Positions 21,041 to 33,700 of a stretch of DNA of 64,000 nt are shown here, piece by piece. The stretch's first letter is position 1, and each line of letters begins with the position of its first letter. Made by a program: the position numbers and the translations under genes. Location: assembly GCA_012976225.1 (NCBI GenBank), contig JAAVVG010000014.1:62001-126000 (forward strand), read 5' to 3'. Under the pieces are notes generated by a model. That model did not search any database and had not been told where the DNA came from. It saw only the letters and a list, made by a program, of their open reading frames with translations. This stretch comes from Golubevia sp. BC0850. Lineage: Eukaryota; Basidiomycota; Exobasidiomycetes; Golubeviales; Golubeviaceae.

Positions 21041-22862
21041 ATGTCCACGATGACCAAAACCCCTGAGCAAGATTCCCATTCACCCGAGTTTGGCATCAGA
21101 CAAGTCAGTGATGGCAATAAGGAAGTTCTCTTGAGGAGGAGGAAGTGTTGCTCAAGATCAAGAGAGCGAGCAGAGGAGGCTATAGATAAGACGGATTTCA
21201 GAACAGCCGGTGTGATCTGCACAGAGGCGAGTGGGAAATTGAACAAACATCACGAATGAATTTTGGTAGGTTGCTGACTCTCATTCCTTATGCGTCATAG
21301 ATTCTTGAGTCCAACCCCTCAAGTACTACCCAGTCGCTTCTGAGTAGAATTTTGAGCTTAGGCAGGAGAGGCCGAATCTACGAAGCTGTGGGAGACGTGA
21401 AGAAAGCACTGAAGGCAAGCGGGAATCTTCGAGTGAGTGACTCATTTGTTTACATGACAACCTTCTTTCATTCACGCAAGAGCTTATTTTGACCCTTTTT
21501 TTGACCCACAGATTCACTTGAGATTCACTTGAGAGCTGGATTCTTTAATTTAGAATTGGCAGAGCATCACTTCAAGCTGGCTAAGAAGAAGTTTCTCTTG
21601 GCTCAAGAGCTCAAGACCGTGGTGCTTCCCCTACCTGGCTTTGACCAAAGCATCCCAGCAATCGAAGGTTTCAAAAATCAAGAGCTGGAAAGCAGGTTTA
21701 CCAGAATCTCGCCGGATCTTTTTATCAGGATCTTCTCTTTCTGCGATGCTCCTTCGCTCGTCCTGTCGTCTGGAGTGAATAAGACTTGGAGAGAAGCCAT
21801 CAATCAATGCTCGAAGCTCTTCCAAATCTTCAGAATGGAAGGGAAAGGGACCAATATCGTGGCAGGATTGGAGTCATTCAACAGGAGATTCCCTAATTCC
21901 CTCGAGAAGGTCAAGCTCAAAGTGAAGGACAAGCTTCGCGGGACGGACCAAACGAAATTGGTAAAAGCCATTTCAGCCTCTTCTAACATCCAAAGTCTGG
22001 TCATAGGTCATCAAATGATCTCTGGAAGACCTACTCAGTCCTACTTGGGTAGCCAGGCTGCTCGCCTCAAACAGAAAGCTTGTCGACGTCATGCTGCTCT
22101 GTGGTCAGGATTAGGAACTGGCAGAGACGATTGCTCCCATGAGCTTACCAAGTCTTAAGCATCTGTTCCTTGGCTCTCCTCCAAATGCAACGGAAACGGG
22201 AGACTCAAGTCTCTTCTTCAAGCACCTCCATGCTCCCATATTGGAGACCCTCCAATTCTTTTCAGTCAGTGCTCAAGACCTCTCCTACCTATCGGTGTCC
22301 CCTACCCTCAGAACTATCACCCTGGATTTGCTTCAGATCAACAATTCGACTTCCGCCAAAACAGCTTCTTCTTCTTTAGTGGATGCACTGAAAGGGTGTA
22401 AACAGCTCACCAGTATCTATTTAAGGCTTCCAACTTCTACACCCTCGGATTTCTGGATTCAGTTGGACTTCTTACTTATGTCACTTTCCATGGAAGGTTT
22501 CAGATCCGGGTATCACGTCGATCAACTGCTTCTACCTCAGTTTACAATACTTAGCACTCAGTTCTGAACCCACTGCTGGCTCTGTCTCCTCTACTCAGGA
22601 TCAAGCTATCGAGATACTGGATTTCGCTTCTATGGTAGCCGCCAGAAAGGCAATTTCGAGGCGTCTCCCTTTGTCAGAAGTTATGCTGGCAGGAAGTGGT
22701 CGTTTGGAAGCCTCTGAGGCGGTAGTGTTAGAGAAGAGTGCAGCTTTTCCCTTGGAAGTCGGCTTTTCAATTAATTATCTGTTTGTCAACGTTCCAGTGA
22801 AGTCAGATGAAGGGACAAGATCCTGGCTGGAGAGCAACATAATTTCCTTCAAGACAAAGTGA
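21041..22862 (+). pseudogene. TPR-F-box-LRR (Pof3/Dia2-like) gene, decayed
   Basis: Exon 21041-21226 ends in a TPR helix (ERAEEAIDKTDFRTAGVICT). The matching splice site in the 11 kb paralogue is GTGAGT; here it is GCGAGT, so a GC-AG intron 21227-21300 is needed. Exon 21301-21432 (VGDVKKALKASGNLR) is followed by an intron to 21522 and an exon with LRAGFFNLELAEHHFKLA. The F-box is ISPDLFIRIFSFCDAPSLVL with NKTWREAI. LRR sequence follows to 22862. About 100 residues present in the 11 kb copy are missing near 22000-22130, where the frame also changes. A one-base frame slip lies near 22540, before EILDFASMVAARKAISRRLP. The gene would have encoded an SCF substrate receptor like Pof3/Dia2, which act in genome stability. 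The multiple lesions suggest a pseudogene. Confidence 0.65.
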
Positions 22863-23423
22863 TGTTCGTTTTGTGTTTACGTCTAAGTTGAAGACAGACT
22901 TTGGTCGGTCCAGATTCAAGGTAGAAAGGCTTGTGTTTTCATTACTGACTTTTTGAAGGTTCCACTCTTATCACCTTGTCGGATCCCTGCAGTCAGTCAA
23001 AAGCTGCGTTCTGTCTCTCGGTTCCCCTATCTCAATCAAGTTCGCTGGCTGCTCGCCCCCTTTTCGTGTTTCAGTTTCGACCCATCCAAATGCCCCCACC
23101 CCTTTTCAGGTGTACCTATGAGAGCCCCTCTTCTCCTTCTTGATGAAGCTGGAAGCTCTGGCCTTTTCTGTACTTCTCTGTTCTTCTCTCTCTTGCGAGA
23201 GTTTCGGCAGTGCTTGAAGGTCTCTCTGATGCTCATCTACATTCCCTTCCTTTGCTTGGACTCGATTAAGATCTGAGTACTTGAGCTTCTCCTCCTTCTG
23301 AATTGGATTCAGGTAACCTTTCAGTCTGAGCCCCGAAGCCGACCCTCACTTCACTCCCGCTACTCATGGGTTGGCATTTGAGAGAAAATAGAGGCATTCA
23401 TTCGGCTGATTGTATGAACATAT
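22863..23423. other. Convergent intergenic region
   Basis: Tail-to-tail gap. Short open frames are present on both strands, but none has family features or good codon pattern. Confidence 0.4.
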
Positions 23424-24583
23424 TCACGTTTCATCATCTCTAAGTTCCACCAAACCCCTCAGAGAATTTCTCAACCTATTGATTTCGAACGCAGCTTTTT
23501 CCAAAGCAGAAATCGTCTCATTGGAATCCAGATTGGAATTCGACTCTGTGCGATCTAAGCCTAGAGATTTCCAGATTTCTTCTGATGGCACCGTTGCTAT
23601 GATCTGGATGAGAAGATCTTTCGGAGAGCTGAGAAGAGGCGTAGGAGAGGATGATTTGGGAGCCGAGGTAGACGGGAGCTGGAAAGCAGAAGTAGTATCG
23701 AACAAGTCAGCGTGATGTACCACTTGGTGATTAGATCAGTAGAAAAAACTAGCGGTAGGAACTCACGATGTTGACATTTCGAATGACGACTTCCAAGACT
23801 AGAGAGTTGGGAGGAGTGCTTGCACTTGTTGCAGATGAGGTTCCTATTAAAACCCATCTAGTCCCACTTGATAGCGTGGAGCTATCGACTCTGTTTGAAA
23901 AAGAAATGGGAATGATTAGATCAGGTCATAGTAAGATCTGAAAGCAAAGAGAAGGTTGAACTAACTTCCAGCCCAGTGATGAAAGTAGCTCTCGCCAAGG
24001 TTCCAAATCCATCTTGTTTCTCCTTTCCAGATATTCTTCTGAAATTTGTTTGGATGTAGCGGCGCTTGAAGACAGATCATTCAGGCTCAAGAAGTTGGAC
24101 GTTGGATCTGAAAGCAGGTCACTGAAAAGTTGTGGACGATTCGGTGGGATCTTCCTCGTTCCTCGAGATGGAATCGGAGGGAGAGAAGCTATGATCTGAC
24201 TTCAGAACACGAAGAGTAGAAAGAGAGGAGCAATAAGAACACATAGAAGAGATTAAAGGAGGAGAACGAATTCTGCTTTCCATCTTCGTTCCCTGGACTC
24301 TGAGATCTGAGACTCACCATCTTCCATCCTCCTGTCTGACTTTGATTCTGTTCGAATCTCGACTCTTTCTGACCATGTTCCATTTGTTGTCTTCTGATTC
24401 TTCTTGGGCGGAGGATTGATCGTCGACTCTTGAGAGAAGATGCTCGATTTGAATGAAGGATTTTGGAGCTCTCTGGGAAGGAGCGTGGGATAGAAGTAGC
24501 TTGTTGATTGCCGAGAGAGATGAGATTGGTATCGTACCAACCAAAGAGATGGTATTATGAGGAGCACTTTGAGTGGAAGCCAT
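23424..24583 (-). CDS. Putative Mediator subunit 18 (Srb5-like)
   Basis: Four exons: 24583-24318, 24199-23966, 23890-23767 and 23678-23424. All joins are in phase, giving about 292 residues. The N-terminus has a strand-loop-helix ISLVGTIPISSLSAINKLLL with an FIQIEHLL strand. The middle contains ELLSSLGWKV and RWVLIG. The C-terminus DLLIQIIATVPSEE, later AFEINRLRNSLRGLVELRDD, resembles the closing strand and helix of Med18, where a beta strand precedes a helix ending in LxxLVxLxxxD. Med18 sits in the Mediator head with Med20 and links to RNA polymerase II. Similarity is weak and judged by eye; it could be another unknown nuclear protein. The start is divergent from the next gene with 177 bp between. 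Confidence 0.5.
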
Positions 24584-24760
24584 TTTTGCTCGATGGATAT
24601 AGATGCAGGTGTTGGTCTTTGTCTGGGAGAGTTGGGTCTTTTCTTTCTCTCTTCTAGACACTCAAAGCAGAATCAACCTTCAAATCATAAAGTTGTTCTA
24701 ATCTTTCAGGAAGCAATTCAATTCTCAGTCTAATCAACTTCCACTCAAGTAATCACGACG

Positions 24761-25300
24761 ATGACATCTCAATCTGAATTAAGACAAAGGAAGAATACCT
24801 CCACCTCTGAAGAATACACTTCTCTCAAGGAAGCTTCTCGTAACAACACGTCAAAATCAGTAGGCAAAGGACCAACTGTAATTCTATCTTTGATCACAGT
24901 TTTAACTTTCTCATGGGTCGCAATTCAACTCTACGCCTACGTTACTGGACAACCTGTTCTTCAAGTCATTCTACCTTCCTCCATGACTTCCTCTGATCCA
25001 GATCAAGCAGATCCCAACTCCCTATTCCAAAGGTTCATCGTCAAACCCGGAAAGCAGTTAGGCTACTTCCAAGAGGAGAATGAGAAAAGTGCAGAAGAGG
25101 TTTATAACGTTGAGATCGATGGAAAGAAGGCTGAAATCAAGATTGGAGGTGAAGCTGGTCAGGATGATGCAGAGGATGAGCCTTCTGGGTTGGGGGAGGA
25201 AATGGCTATGAAGGCTGCAAAGGCTGCAAAGATTCTGTTAGACAACGAAGCTGAAGGGGATGCTTCTGAAGATGCTGAACTAAGAGACGATGCTAAGTAG
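24761..25300 (+). CDS. Single-span membrane protein, unknown
   Basis: An uninterrupted frame of 179 residues begins at an ATG closely preceded by A/C-rich sequence. It has a polar Ser/Thr/Lys N-terminus of about 45 residues and one membrane helix VILSLITVLTFSWVAIQLYA. A lumenal or cytosolic domain follows with YNVEIDGKKAEIKIGGE, and the tail is acidic and Ala-rich (MKAAKAAKILLDNEAEGDAS). No signal peptide is apparent. I recognise no family. It shares a 177-bp divergent promoter with the candidate Med18 gene. Confidence 0.7.
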   Translation: MTSQSELRQRKNTSTSEEYTSLKEASRNNTSKSVGKGPTVILSLITVLTFSWVAIQLYAYVTGQPVLQVILPSSMTSSDPDQADPNSLFQRFIVKPGKQLGYFQEENEKSAEEVYNVEIDGKKAEIKIGGEAGQDDAEDEPSGLGEEMAMKAAKAAKILLDNEAEGDASEDAELRDDAK

Positions 25301-26082
25301 AAGCAGGCATCTCAAGATGGGAGGGTCTAAGCTCTTAACAAAGAATCATTCCTTCCACCCTTCATTCAACCCTCTTTTTTCTTTGTCTATCAGTTCTATT
25401 CTCAATTTCTTTCTCGCTCTATTTTCGCATAACAACAAAGCCTGTAAATTCGCAATTTCAAACACACGCATGCAATGGCCTTACATCTCTTCTCTTTGAC
25501 CCATTTTCTTCTATTCAGAACTCTTTCCTTCCTGTGGGTGATCAAAGCTGGTCGAGGAAGAAGCTTAGTCCCTTCCACTATCGAGTTACACGGCCTTTGT
25601 GTGAGTGCGAAAAAAGCCAATCATTCCAAGATTCAAAAAATGTTTAACAGAACAGCTGAATCCCAATCAAACGAAAATCTACAAGCCTAGTCGAGAAATT
25701 GAAGAGCAAGAATAAGGATCTAATGAAGTAAGGAAAGGGCAGAAGTTCTAAAGAGAAAGAGAAGGTGATCTGAAATGGAGCGAACCAGAAGGTGAGAAGA
25801 AATGAATAGGTTAATCTTGATCTCCAATTTGAAAGAATCAACGTATTTGAGAAGAGAGTCTAGAAAGTCTGAAGTTTCAGTGTAGTTCAAGGAGTAACAT
25901 GAAAGGTGGTGGAAGCGAAGCTGTCTTCAGGGAGCAGGCGAGTAGAACATTTGCGAAAGTAGAAGTTTGAAAACAACCCTCTATAAGTTAGATTCAATTT
26001 GAAGCTTGGAACATCCTCTCAATTGCTGTCTGAAAGTTTCTCTATCCTCCATGACCATCTTGATTGAAGCAGAAGTACAGCT
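25301..26082. other. Convergent intergenic region
   Basis: AT-rich, purine-rich gap between two 3' ends. No supported gene. Confidence 0.4.
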
Positions 26083-27886
26083 TTAACCTTTGAGATTCAA
26101 TACACTCAAGTCTTTTGCCATTATTCCTCTTGGACCTCTCGTGACTAGCCCATAAAGTAATTCATCTCCATCTAGAGTTTCCTCTCTGTTGTTTGCAGGG
26201 AGAGAAGCAGAGACACTTAAGCGTCGAAGTGAAAACAGCCTTGGAAGGAATTCGTTGAGAAGAGTCACTCCTGGAGAAGCTGGTAGAGGTGTAAGGGTGA
26301 CTTGTGGAAGTTCAGCTTCGGTCTCTTGAGCGACGACTGCTGGAGCTTGAACTTGAACTGGAGTATGGGTTGGAGCTTGGTTTGGAGCTTGAGTTGGAAT
26401 TTGAGGTGGAGCTTGAAGGATTTGGGTAAGAGGAGCCAGAACTTGAGCTGGACCAGCGGCGATGAGTGGAGCTAGTGGAGCTAGTGGTTGAGTGTTAAGA
26501 TGAGTAGGCGGAATAGATTCCAAAAAATCTTCTTCTGTTTCTCCTGCTGCTTCTACTTCTTCTGGAGGCATTACCTGATGGAAGAGAAACACAGTCTGAG
26601 TTGAAATTGTAGGAGTAACAGCAGTTGGTGCTGGGGTTGGCAGTGAAACAGGAGCTGGTTTCCCAACATTAACATCCAAAAGAGAGATTCCACCCAAGAT
26701 AGGAATCAATTTCCCTAGCATTTCCACCTCACATTCCAATTGGAAGAGCACTGGAGCTTTCAGAACTCTTATGAAGTTCACAATCGGATTTGGTTGTGTT
26801 GCGGTTATTGAATGATGAGTCTTTGAAGTGAAGAGTCACAATTGTTGAAGTCTTGGTAAACGAACGAAAGATTCAGATAGAGATCCAGCGTTTGAAGTAG
26901 AAACCGTTGCCAGAACTCTATTTCCTAATCTCAAACTCTCCAGAGATCCTTCATTTTCTTTTAACAGATCTACAAGACCTACCTTGCCATACTACTGCTC
27001 GTTGATTTGAAGAGTTCTTAAATTGGTTAAACCTTTCAAAGAATCCAATTTGGCTGCGTCAACTACCAACGTTCTCAAATTCCCAGCTGGGAAAGTCTTG
27101 TAGATCCCTTTGGGGACCAAAGAGTTAACCTTTTGAGTCGACATGAAGATAGAGGATAGGTCGAACTCGGAATTCAGGACCGTATTGAGTAGCTCTCGCT
27201 GTTGTATGATGTTTGCTATCAAGCTGATGGCTTTGAGAGACTTTTGACTCCTCTTCATGATGGGCATGATACCTTCGCCGGCGTCATCTAATCTTTGTTG
27301 ATCCAAAGTTAAGATAATCGCCCTTAACTTGTCCTTTGATAAACGAGCGTTGGTCTTGAGAGCTTTGAATTGAGACTCGCTCGACTTCATTTCGGAACAA
27401 TCAGCGAAAGTCCAGAGGTTTGAGGAAGCACTCAGGTTGCCCCATCCCTTACATGTTCTGGATGAAGAGATGAGATCACCAGTTGAGAGTTTCTCAAATA
27501 TCATGAGGTAGATCTCAGGTGGAAGGAGCATGTTTTCTGGAAGAGAGAGAGATGATGAGGATTGGATGCGGACGGGATTAGCGCAACGTGTTGGACTTAA
27601 TAAGAAAGGATTCTGTTTTGTAGCATGACTCACCAGTATCGCCTTCCAAGAATTGGTGGCCTGGGTGGGCGCCGATAAGAGGTCTCGAAGAAGAGAAAGG
27701 GTTGAAGGATGGTAGTCTTGGAGAAGACGAGGATGAGGATCCGATCTCGAGGCTGGAGAACGAGCGTTCTAGGCTGAGAGCACGCGGTCTTGGAGTGCTT
27801 TTGGATCTAGAGGACCTTCTTGGTGTTGATGATGGGTGATTGAGTTCGATGGGAGATCCAAAGGAAGAAAGAAGGAAGCGAGACAT
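26083..27886 (-). pseudogene. F-box gene with two in-frame stops
   Basis: Exon 27886-27634 (a Ser/Arg/Pro-rich N-terminus starting MSRFLLSSFG) splices in phase to 27536, giving ENMLLPPEIYLMIFEKLS, then LISSSRTCKGWGNLSASSNL, a clear F-box. From there one frame reaches the stop at 26083, 569 codons in all. It is interrupted by TAG at 26994-26992 and TGA at 26838-26836. Text between and after the stops is LRR-like (SLESLRLGNRVLATV, LEVEMLGKLIPILGG-type segments) plus a Pro/Ala/Gln/Thr-rich repeat of about 50 residues near 26330-26480. If only the part before the TAG is used, a protein of about 266 residues with F-box and few LRRs would result. Would act as an SCF substrate receptor. It is diverged from the other F-box loci here. 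Confidence 0.65.
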
Positions 27887-28251
27887 TTGTTGGAGAAGAG
27901 AGAAAGAAGCCAAAGGTCTCGTCCTTTTCTAGCTCTCGAGGCCTCAGCGCAGCTCTAGGCCAGAAAATAACGAAATCCGCAACCATGTTGCATGACACCG
28001 CCAGCTCAGGCTGAAGAACACCTGTCAGGATAATCCTGTCAAAGTGATCTGCATGCTTCTTTCAGTCACCGGTAGATCATACGTCTCCTCAGACAGCCCG
28101 ATGGATGCATCGAACGAGACACCCGGAGGCGTTTCAATTTGTACTTCGAAAGCTGAATTGACGGAAGCGTTTACATTATTTACACGTGATGATCAAAGAA
28201 TATACAAGAACGAGAAACCCAAATCATCACACGACCAATTTCTGATTGACA
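27887..28251. other. Short intergenic region
   Basis: It contains the F-box gene's 5' flank and the FAS1 gene's 3' end. No gene seen. Confidence 0.4.
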
Positions 28252-30054
28252 TTAGAAACTCTCCAAATCGATTTTTCCAAATCCCTTCTCTTCAGCTTCC
28301 AGAGCAATGGCTCCCCAAAGACCCTCCTTTCCATGACCTTTGGGCTTGATGAAAGAAGTGATGGTATGCCAAACTCCATTAGCTGAAGGAATGTCTTGCA
28401 GTAATACGGGGACTCCTTGAACGGACATTCTAGTCTGAAGAGGACCTCTTCCACCTGGCAGAAGATAATATCTAGCAACCTCTACGTCTACCTCTTCGAA
28501 TTCCATCTTCTCCACTCCAGATTTGAAGTGAGACTCGGAGCAGTTGAGCTTTGGGAGAGCTGACTTGAAGGTGTACCTGGTGATGTTGGATGGACCAAAG
28601 GCTTCGAGAATCTCGCTGGTTTGGTAGGTTTCGACTTGGAAGGCCTTGTGAGCTTGAACATGATGGACAGAATCGGCGTAGACGATGTCTAAAGGAAGAG
28701 CATGAAGCATTAGAATCTTAGCCAGGAACTTGGTACCCCATGGACTGAAGAGGAAAAGTCTGAGCTTGACGGGCAGCTTGTACCAAGCTGAATTTCCAGG
28801 AGCGAAGAATGTGAGAGCCGTGGTTCCTGGATGTTCGTATTGAGAAGTTGAGGATTGATTGTGTTGCATGTGAGGGAATCCTAAGTATCCAGCTCCTCCA
28901 GTCTTTTGCAAAGCGGTTGTGACGGAAGCGAAATCTGGAGTGGCGAAGAACAGGCTCTGTAGGACAGAGGATGGTGGTAGTAGGGGTGCTGAGATGGCAT
29001 GAAGTTGACCGTTCTGAGTAGAGGAAAAGGCTGGAGACGATTTAGTGATAGTGACAGAGGGAAGAGAGAGAGAGACGAGAGAAGGCTCCGACTCACCTTG
29101 ACGACATGGTCCGCTGAAACAACTCTCGAATAAAAGTTCAGATAGACAGCTGGACGAGGCAGTAGGCTCTTTCCAACTCTTACTCTCCAAGCTTGACCAT
29201 CGTTCAGATTTGGGAAATCAGCCTCATGGACGGTGGATAGAGATTCGAGCGCGAGCTTCTTGTGTTGGTATTGGCCGAGGTTCAGCTTGGTGGCGATAGA
29301 AGAGTTGCGAGAGATTTCGTTGTAGTCCAACAGTTGCTGTGAGTCTACGATATGATATGACAGAACTGCATCGATGATGTGAGCGATCATACGACGACGA
29401 CGCTCTTTGTCATCATCGTCGCTACTCGAGGCTGAGAAGCTCTCAAAGTCTTGAATTTGAGATTCAAGCAAAGAGAGTTCGATCAGAGCAGAAGCTTCTT
29501 GATTGTCACCTAATGTAGACTCCTCTCCTACAAGACCATTCTTCTCTGGTTTCTTGTACCAATTGATAGGAGCTGCGCGGAAGACGTGGAAGGTGGGAGG
29601 TCAGATCTGATTACTCCACTTCATCTAAGGCTTTTACTCACCGAGTAGAGTGATTCTTGCTTCTTCATCGTCCAACATCTTCTTGGTGGCATCACTGGAA
29701 TAATTCAAAACGTGAGCAAGTTCTGAAGTTGGAAGGAGAAGGGACGTCAGAAGTTGTGGGCGCACGGATTTAAGTTCTGCTTAGAAACTCACGAGTAAAG
29801 TGATCATTCTCGTTAATGACTTTCCAAAGAGTCTTGCTTTCATCTTTGGTTTGAAGTCCATACTCATTCGCTGAGAAGGAGGAAAGCAAAGAATTGAAAC
29901 CGATTGAGGAGATGAGGGAAGAAGTGAATTGATGGACAGTGGAGGCGAGGCCGACTTGAAGAGACTCAGCAGTGAAGCTCAACTGATTCTCGGAGGAAGG
30001 TGCAGCGATGGTGGAAGAGAGAAAAAGTAAGATGGGACTGATTGAAATCAACAT
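28252..30054 (-). CDS. Secreted fasciclin (FAS1) domain protein
   Basis: Four exons: 30054-29793, 29722-29642, 29572-29097 and 29013-28252, giving about 526 residues. MLISISPILLFLSSTIAA is a signal peptide. KTLWKVINENDHFTQLAHVL followed by DATKKMLDD and ARITLLAP (spanning two introns) is a FAS1 H1-type opening, and DAVLSYHIVD is the second conserved FAS1 segment. A second domain begins near SVTTALQKTGG, with TFFAPGNSAWYKLP and ILMLHALPLDIVYADSV. FAS1 proteins mediate adhesion at cell walls and surfaces. No GPI-anchor tail is visible (it ends GKIDLESF), so it is probably a soluble secreted or vacuolar protein. Introns at 29792-29723 and 29641-29573 give clean in-phase joins. Confidence 0.85.
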
Positions 30055-30789
30055 CTTGAATTGAGATTTGAGGATGAAGAGTAAGGAAGGAAGAAGGGGA
30101 AAAGGAATCGTGGAACAGCCAATCCGAGAAGCTTGATTTGTCACAACGCGCATTTAGGGACCTCTCTCCATCTAGACTCTCTCTTCTTCAAATTTTCCTT
30201 CATGCAACCAAAAGATTCGAACAGAACCGCTGCAGCATCGACAGACTGAGCTAAACAGAGGTTCTCCTCTCGACATTCTCCTCCCCCTCTCTTCTCTGTT
30301 TCTTCAGAGAGGAAACCTTGAAAGAGCGTTCCTTAAAGCGAAGCCGCGTGTAAGGAGTTTCCGATCAACCGAAGAACTTCAAAAGTAGAGGAGTGATCGA
30401 ATTAAGGTAGACGTGATTACTATTTTTTTTGGTAGACTTTAGACAAAAACAGGACTTGGAATCAAATGTGAGTAATTTTTGGACTTTCTTTTTTTCTCTT
30501 TGGTTGAAATTTTTTCAAAGAGAAAACCTGGTGAGTAGTGGAGATGCGTTGAAAAGGGAAAGAGAGAGAGGAAAGATGAAAGCGAGACGAGGCAGGGATA
30601 CAGTGAAGGACAACGATTCGGAAATACTTGGGTCAATAGAGAAGATCCAGTCATAGCTCTTCGTCTTCGTCTTTGATTTGAGAACTGAGAGAATAATGAG
30701 AAACAAAGAGGGAGAATCATGTGAGTGAAGAGTATTGCAACAGCCTGCTCTCTCCCAGTTGATCATCTCTCTCTCAAGATCTTTTCAAC
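30055..30789. other. Intergenic region upstream of the FAS1 gene
   Basis: Holds the FAS1 promoter and the CRM1 3' end. It has T-rich and A-rich tracts near 30420-30520. No coding frame supported. Confidence 0.4.
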
Positions 30790-33700
30790 TCACGGCTTAA
30801 GCATTCCCGGAACATTCTGAGCCTTCTCTCTTTCAAGTTGTCTAAGTTTTTCAGCTTCGGCTTCCTTATCATCCTGAAACAGATCTTCGTTTTTAGCTCC
30901 ATGATTTCCAACGATAGCCGATCCGTTGTTTTCACCATTTCCAGCATTTTCTCTACTAGTGATTAGGAAATCTCTAAGATGAATCTTGTAGGCAGAAAGA
31001 TCGTTTGAGCATTCGCAAAGAGCAGAAACGAAAGTGTCGATATAACCAGGTTCAACGTTTGGGAAAGCGTTACGTAGAAGAAGAGAAGTATATTGACGAA
31101 TGAAAAGTTGATTCGTCATTGAAGGATCATGTTGAGTTTGATCGAATAATGGAGCTGAAACTCGACCTGATTCGATGAGTTCGTAGAGTCGAGCTAGGAG
31201 GATACATTGAGTTTTGAAACCTGAGAGATGGGAGGAAGAGAGGGAACAGGTCAGATCTCGTTCTAAGAGTTTTGAAACAAAGGAAAGATCGAAAGGAGAA
31301 CTCACCACTCTTATGTTCAGAATCAGTCAAGACGTAAAAAGTGTCTTGGATGATCGAAAGCAGGTATTGCTGATAGAAACTGTTGGCCAACTCGGGAGGT
31401 TGAACAGCGATGTTGTTAACCAAACTTAGACAGATAGCTAAACCCATATCAGCGATATCTCTCATAGTATGCTTGATAGCCCAAACGATCGAATCCATGG
31501 TCAACTTGAACTTGGAAGCATCTAAACCGATCAAAGCAGGGAAACAATGCATGTCGATGACCTTCAACAGCTTGAAGAACCCAACTCTATGTTCAGGGAA
31601 CTCTGAGAAATCCTGATTGATCATGTTCAAAGTTGGTTCGAAAACAGCATCCAAGACTGGAGAGATTTTGTCAGTCAAGAGAGAACCGAGTCTTGAAACG
31701 ATGGTTGCCATGACGTTCAAAACTTCAGCATCTCTTGCTGTTGGAACATTGTTATGATAATCTGAAAGTACGGCATCTAATAATTGAGGAATGATCTCTC
31801 GGTTCACTTGTTCTAGATCTTCAGCTTTCTTGATGTAAGTTTCGAATAATCTTAGGATTTCCTTCTTGATTGTTCTTAACCCTCTGACCATTGGAGTCTT
31901 AGTTGCGATCAAACCATCTGAAGCCACTTTGGCTGAAATGATTGAAGAGACTGATTTGTATAGTGCTAGCATGTCGAGGTAGATCCTTCCGATTTGAGGC
32001 AGGAAGAATGATCCGGTTGAGATACAAGCCGAGACGTTAGTCTTCAGAACGTTAGATAGAATCTTGACATTATTTGGATCTCCTAGAATGTCTGCATTGT
32101 TGTGAGCTTGAGCCATGAGAGAGTCCCACTGGAAACCGAGAAAACGAAAGAGAAAAGGAGAGGGAGATCAGTACACATCGGACGTCTTCTTCTTTCGGTT
32201 TCTCCTGACAGCCTCGATACTCACCGCACTGTTAGGCAGCTCCATCAACTTAGCAATCAATCTCTCCTGAGCAGGTTTACTAGGTTGAGCAGCAATCATA
32301 TAACCAACAGCTTCATAGAAAGTATGAACTTGATTAGGGCTCAAATCTAAAGTAGTTCTATGTAAATTTCTCAAAATCTCATCAACAAAAGGTTCTTGTT
32401 CACCATTTTGCTGCATAACGAAATGTCTTCTACATTTCTGAGAGATTTTGATAAAAGTATCACAAGCCATATCTTGAACTCCTTCATGAGTTTCGTGCAT
32501 AAATTCAAAGTTCTTGTTAACCACTGTTTTGAGGAATTTCCAATGAGCTTTGAGGAATCTAGGATATTGTCCTACGATATACATGATATTAGAAGCGACT
32601 ACTGCTTTGTTGTCTTTCCCTCTCTTGATTTCACATAGTCCTAGCAAATCTTTAATGACTGTAACTAAGAATCTTTTCTCGATTTCTTCATTCATTGAAC
32701 CTGAGATTGAACCAATAGCCCAACAAAGGGTGTTTAAATTACTCCAACTCCATTCACTTCCATCCACTTGTTTCGATAACTTTTCCGTCATAATAGTTTC
32801 AGTATCTGAAACGTCTAAATGAGTCAAATAAACCAAAACTTCTCTCATACTCTTATAGAGAACTATCGTATCTGATTCTTTCAAGAATTCTCTAACGATT
32901 TCTCCTTCATCATTCTCAACAATCAAAACCTCTTCTGGTTTGACCATTCTCTCAATCATAACTAACCTGAGATTCGATAAAACCGTTGCATAAACGTTTT
33001 TACGTAAATGTTGAGTTTGAGTAGTTGTTGATGAAACATTTCCACTTCCATTCGATCCACCACCACCCAGATTTAATCCAAGTAAAGGATTCATTTCTCC
33101 AATCGGTAAAGATTGAGCTTCTTCATATAGTTCCGAAACCAATTTCGACCAATATTCTAAACAAATCTTGAAAACCTCTCTTTCTGGAACTTGACTAACT
33201 TTGATTAGATAAAGATGTGCATTTTGCAAGACTTCTTTATTTTGTTCATTCTCCACAAGTGGCAAATGATTTGAAAGAAAGTTGGATAAGAAGAGTGCCA
33301 AATTCAGAACCAGTTCTTGATCTGAATCAGAAGAAGTTTCATAAACTTGACCGATATCTGTCGAAGGTGGAATCATTCTATTAACGCTAGTCATGACCAT
33401 GTTGAAGAGAGCTACGAATTTGACATCATAATCAGTTCCAACATTCAAAGCTGCGATTTCTGAAAGACACTTCAAGGTGACGTTTCTAAATTCTGGTGCT
33501 TCAAGGAACTGTCAAAGATAAAAATCGAAGAGATTCAATCAGCAAAACCTCAACCGACATCTACAAAGAACACCATTTCTCTATAACTCACCCGAGAAAT
33601 TAAAGTATCAATGACCCCAGTCTCAAAGATAAACCCAAGGGGAATCCAATTCAAGAACCTAAGCATAGTTTCCAAAGTGGCTTTAATCAGACTACTTTTT

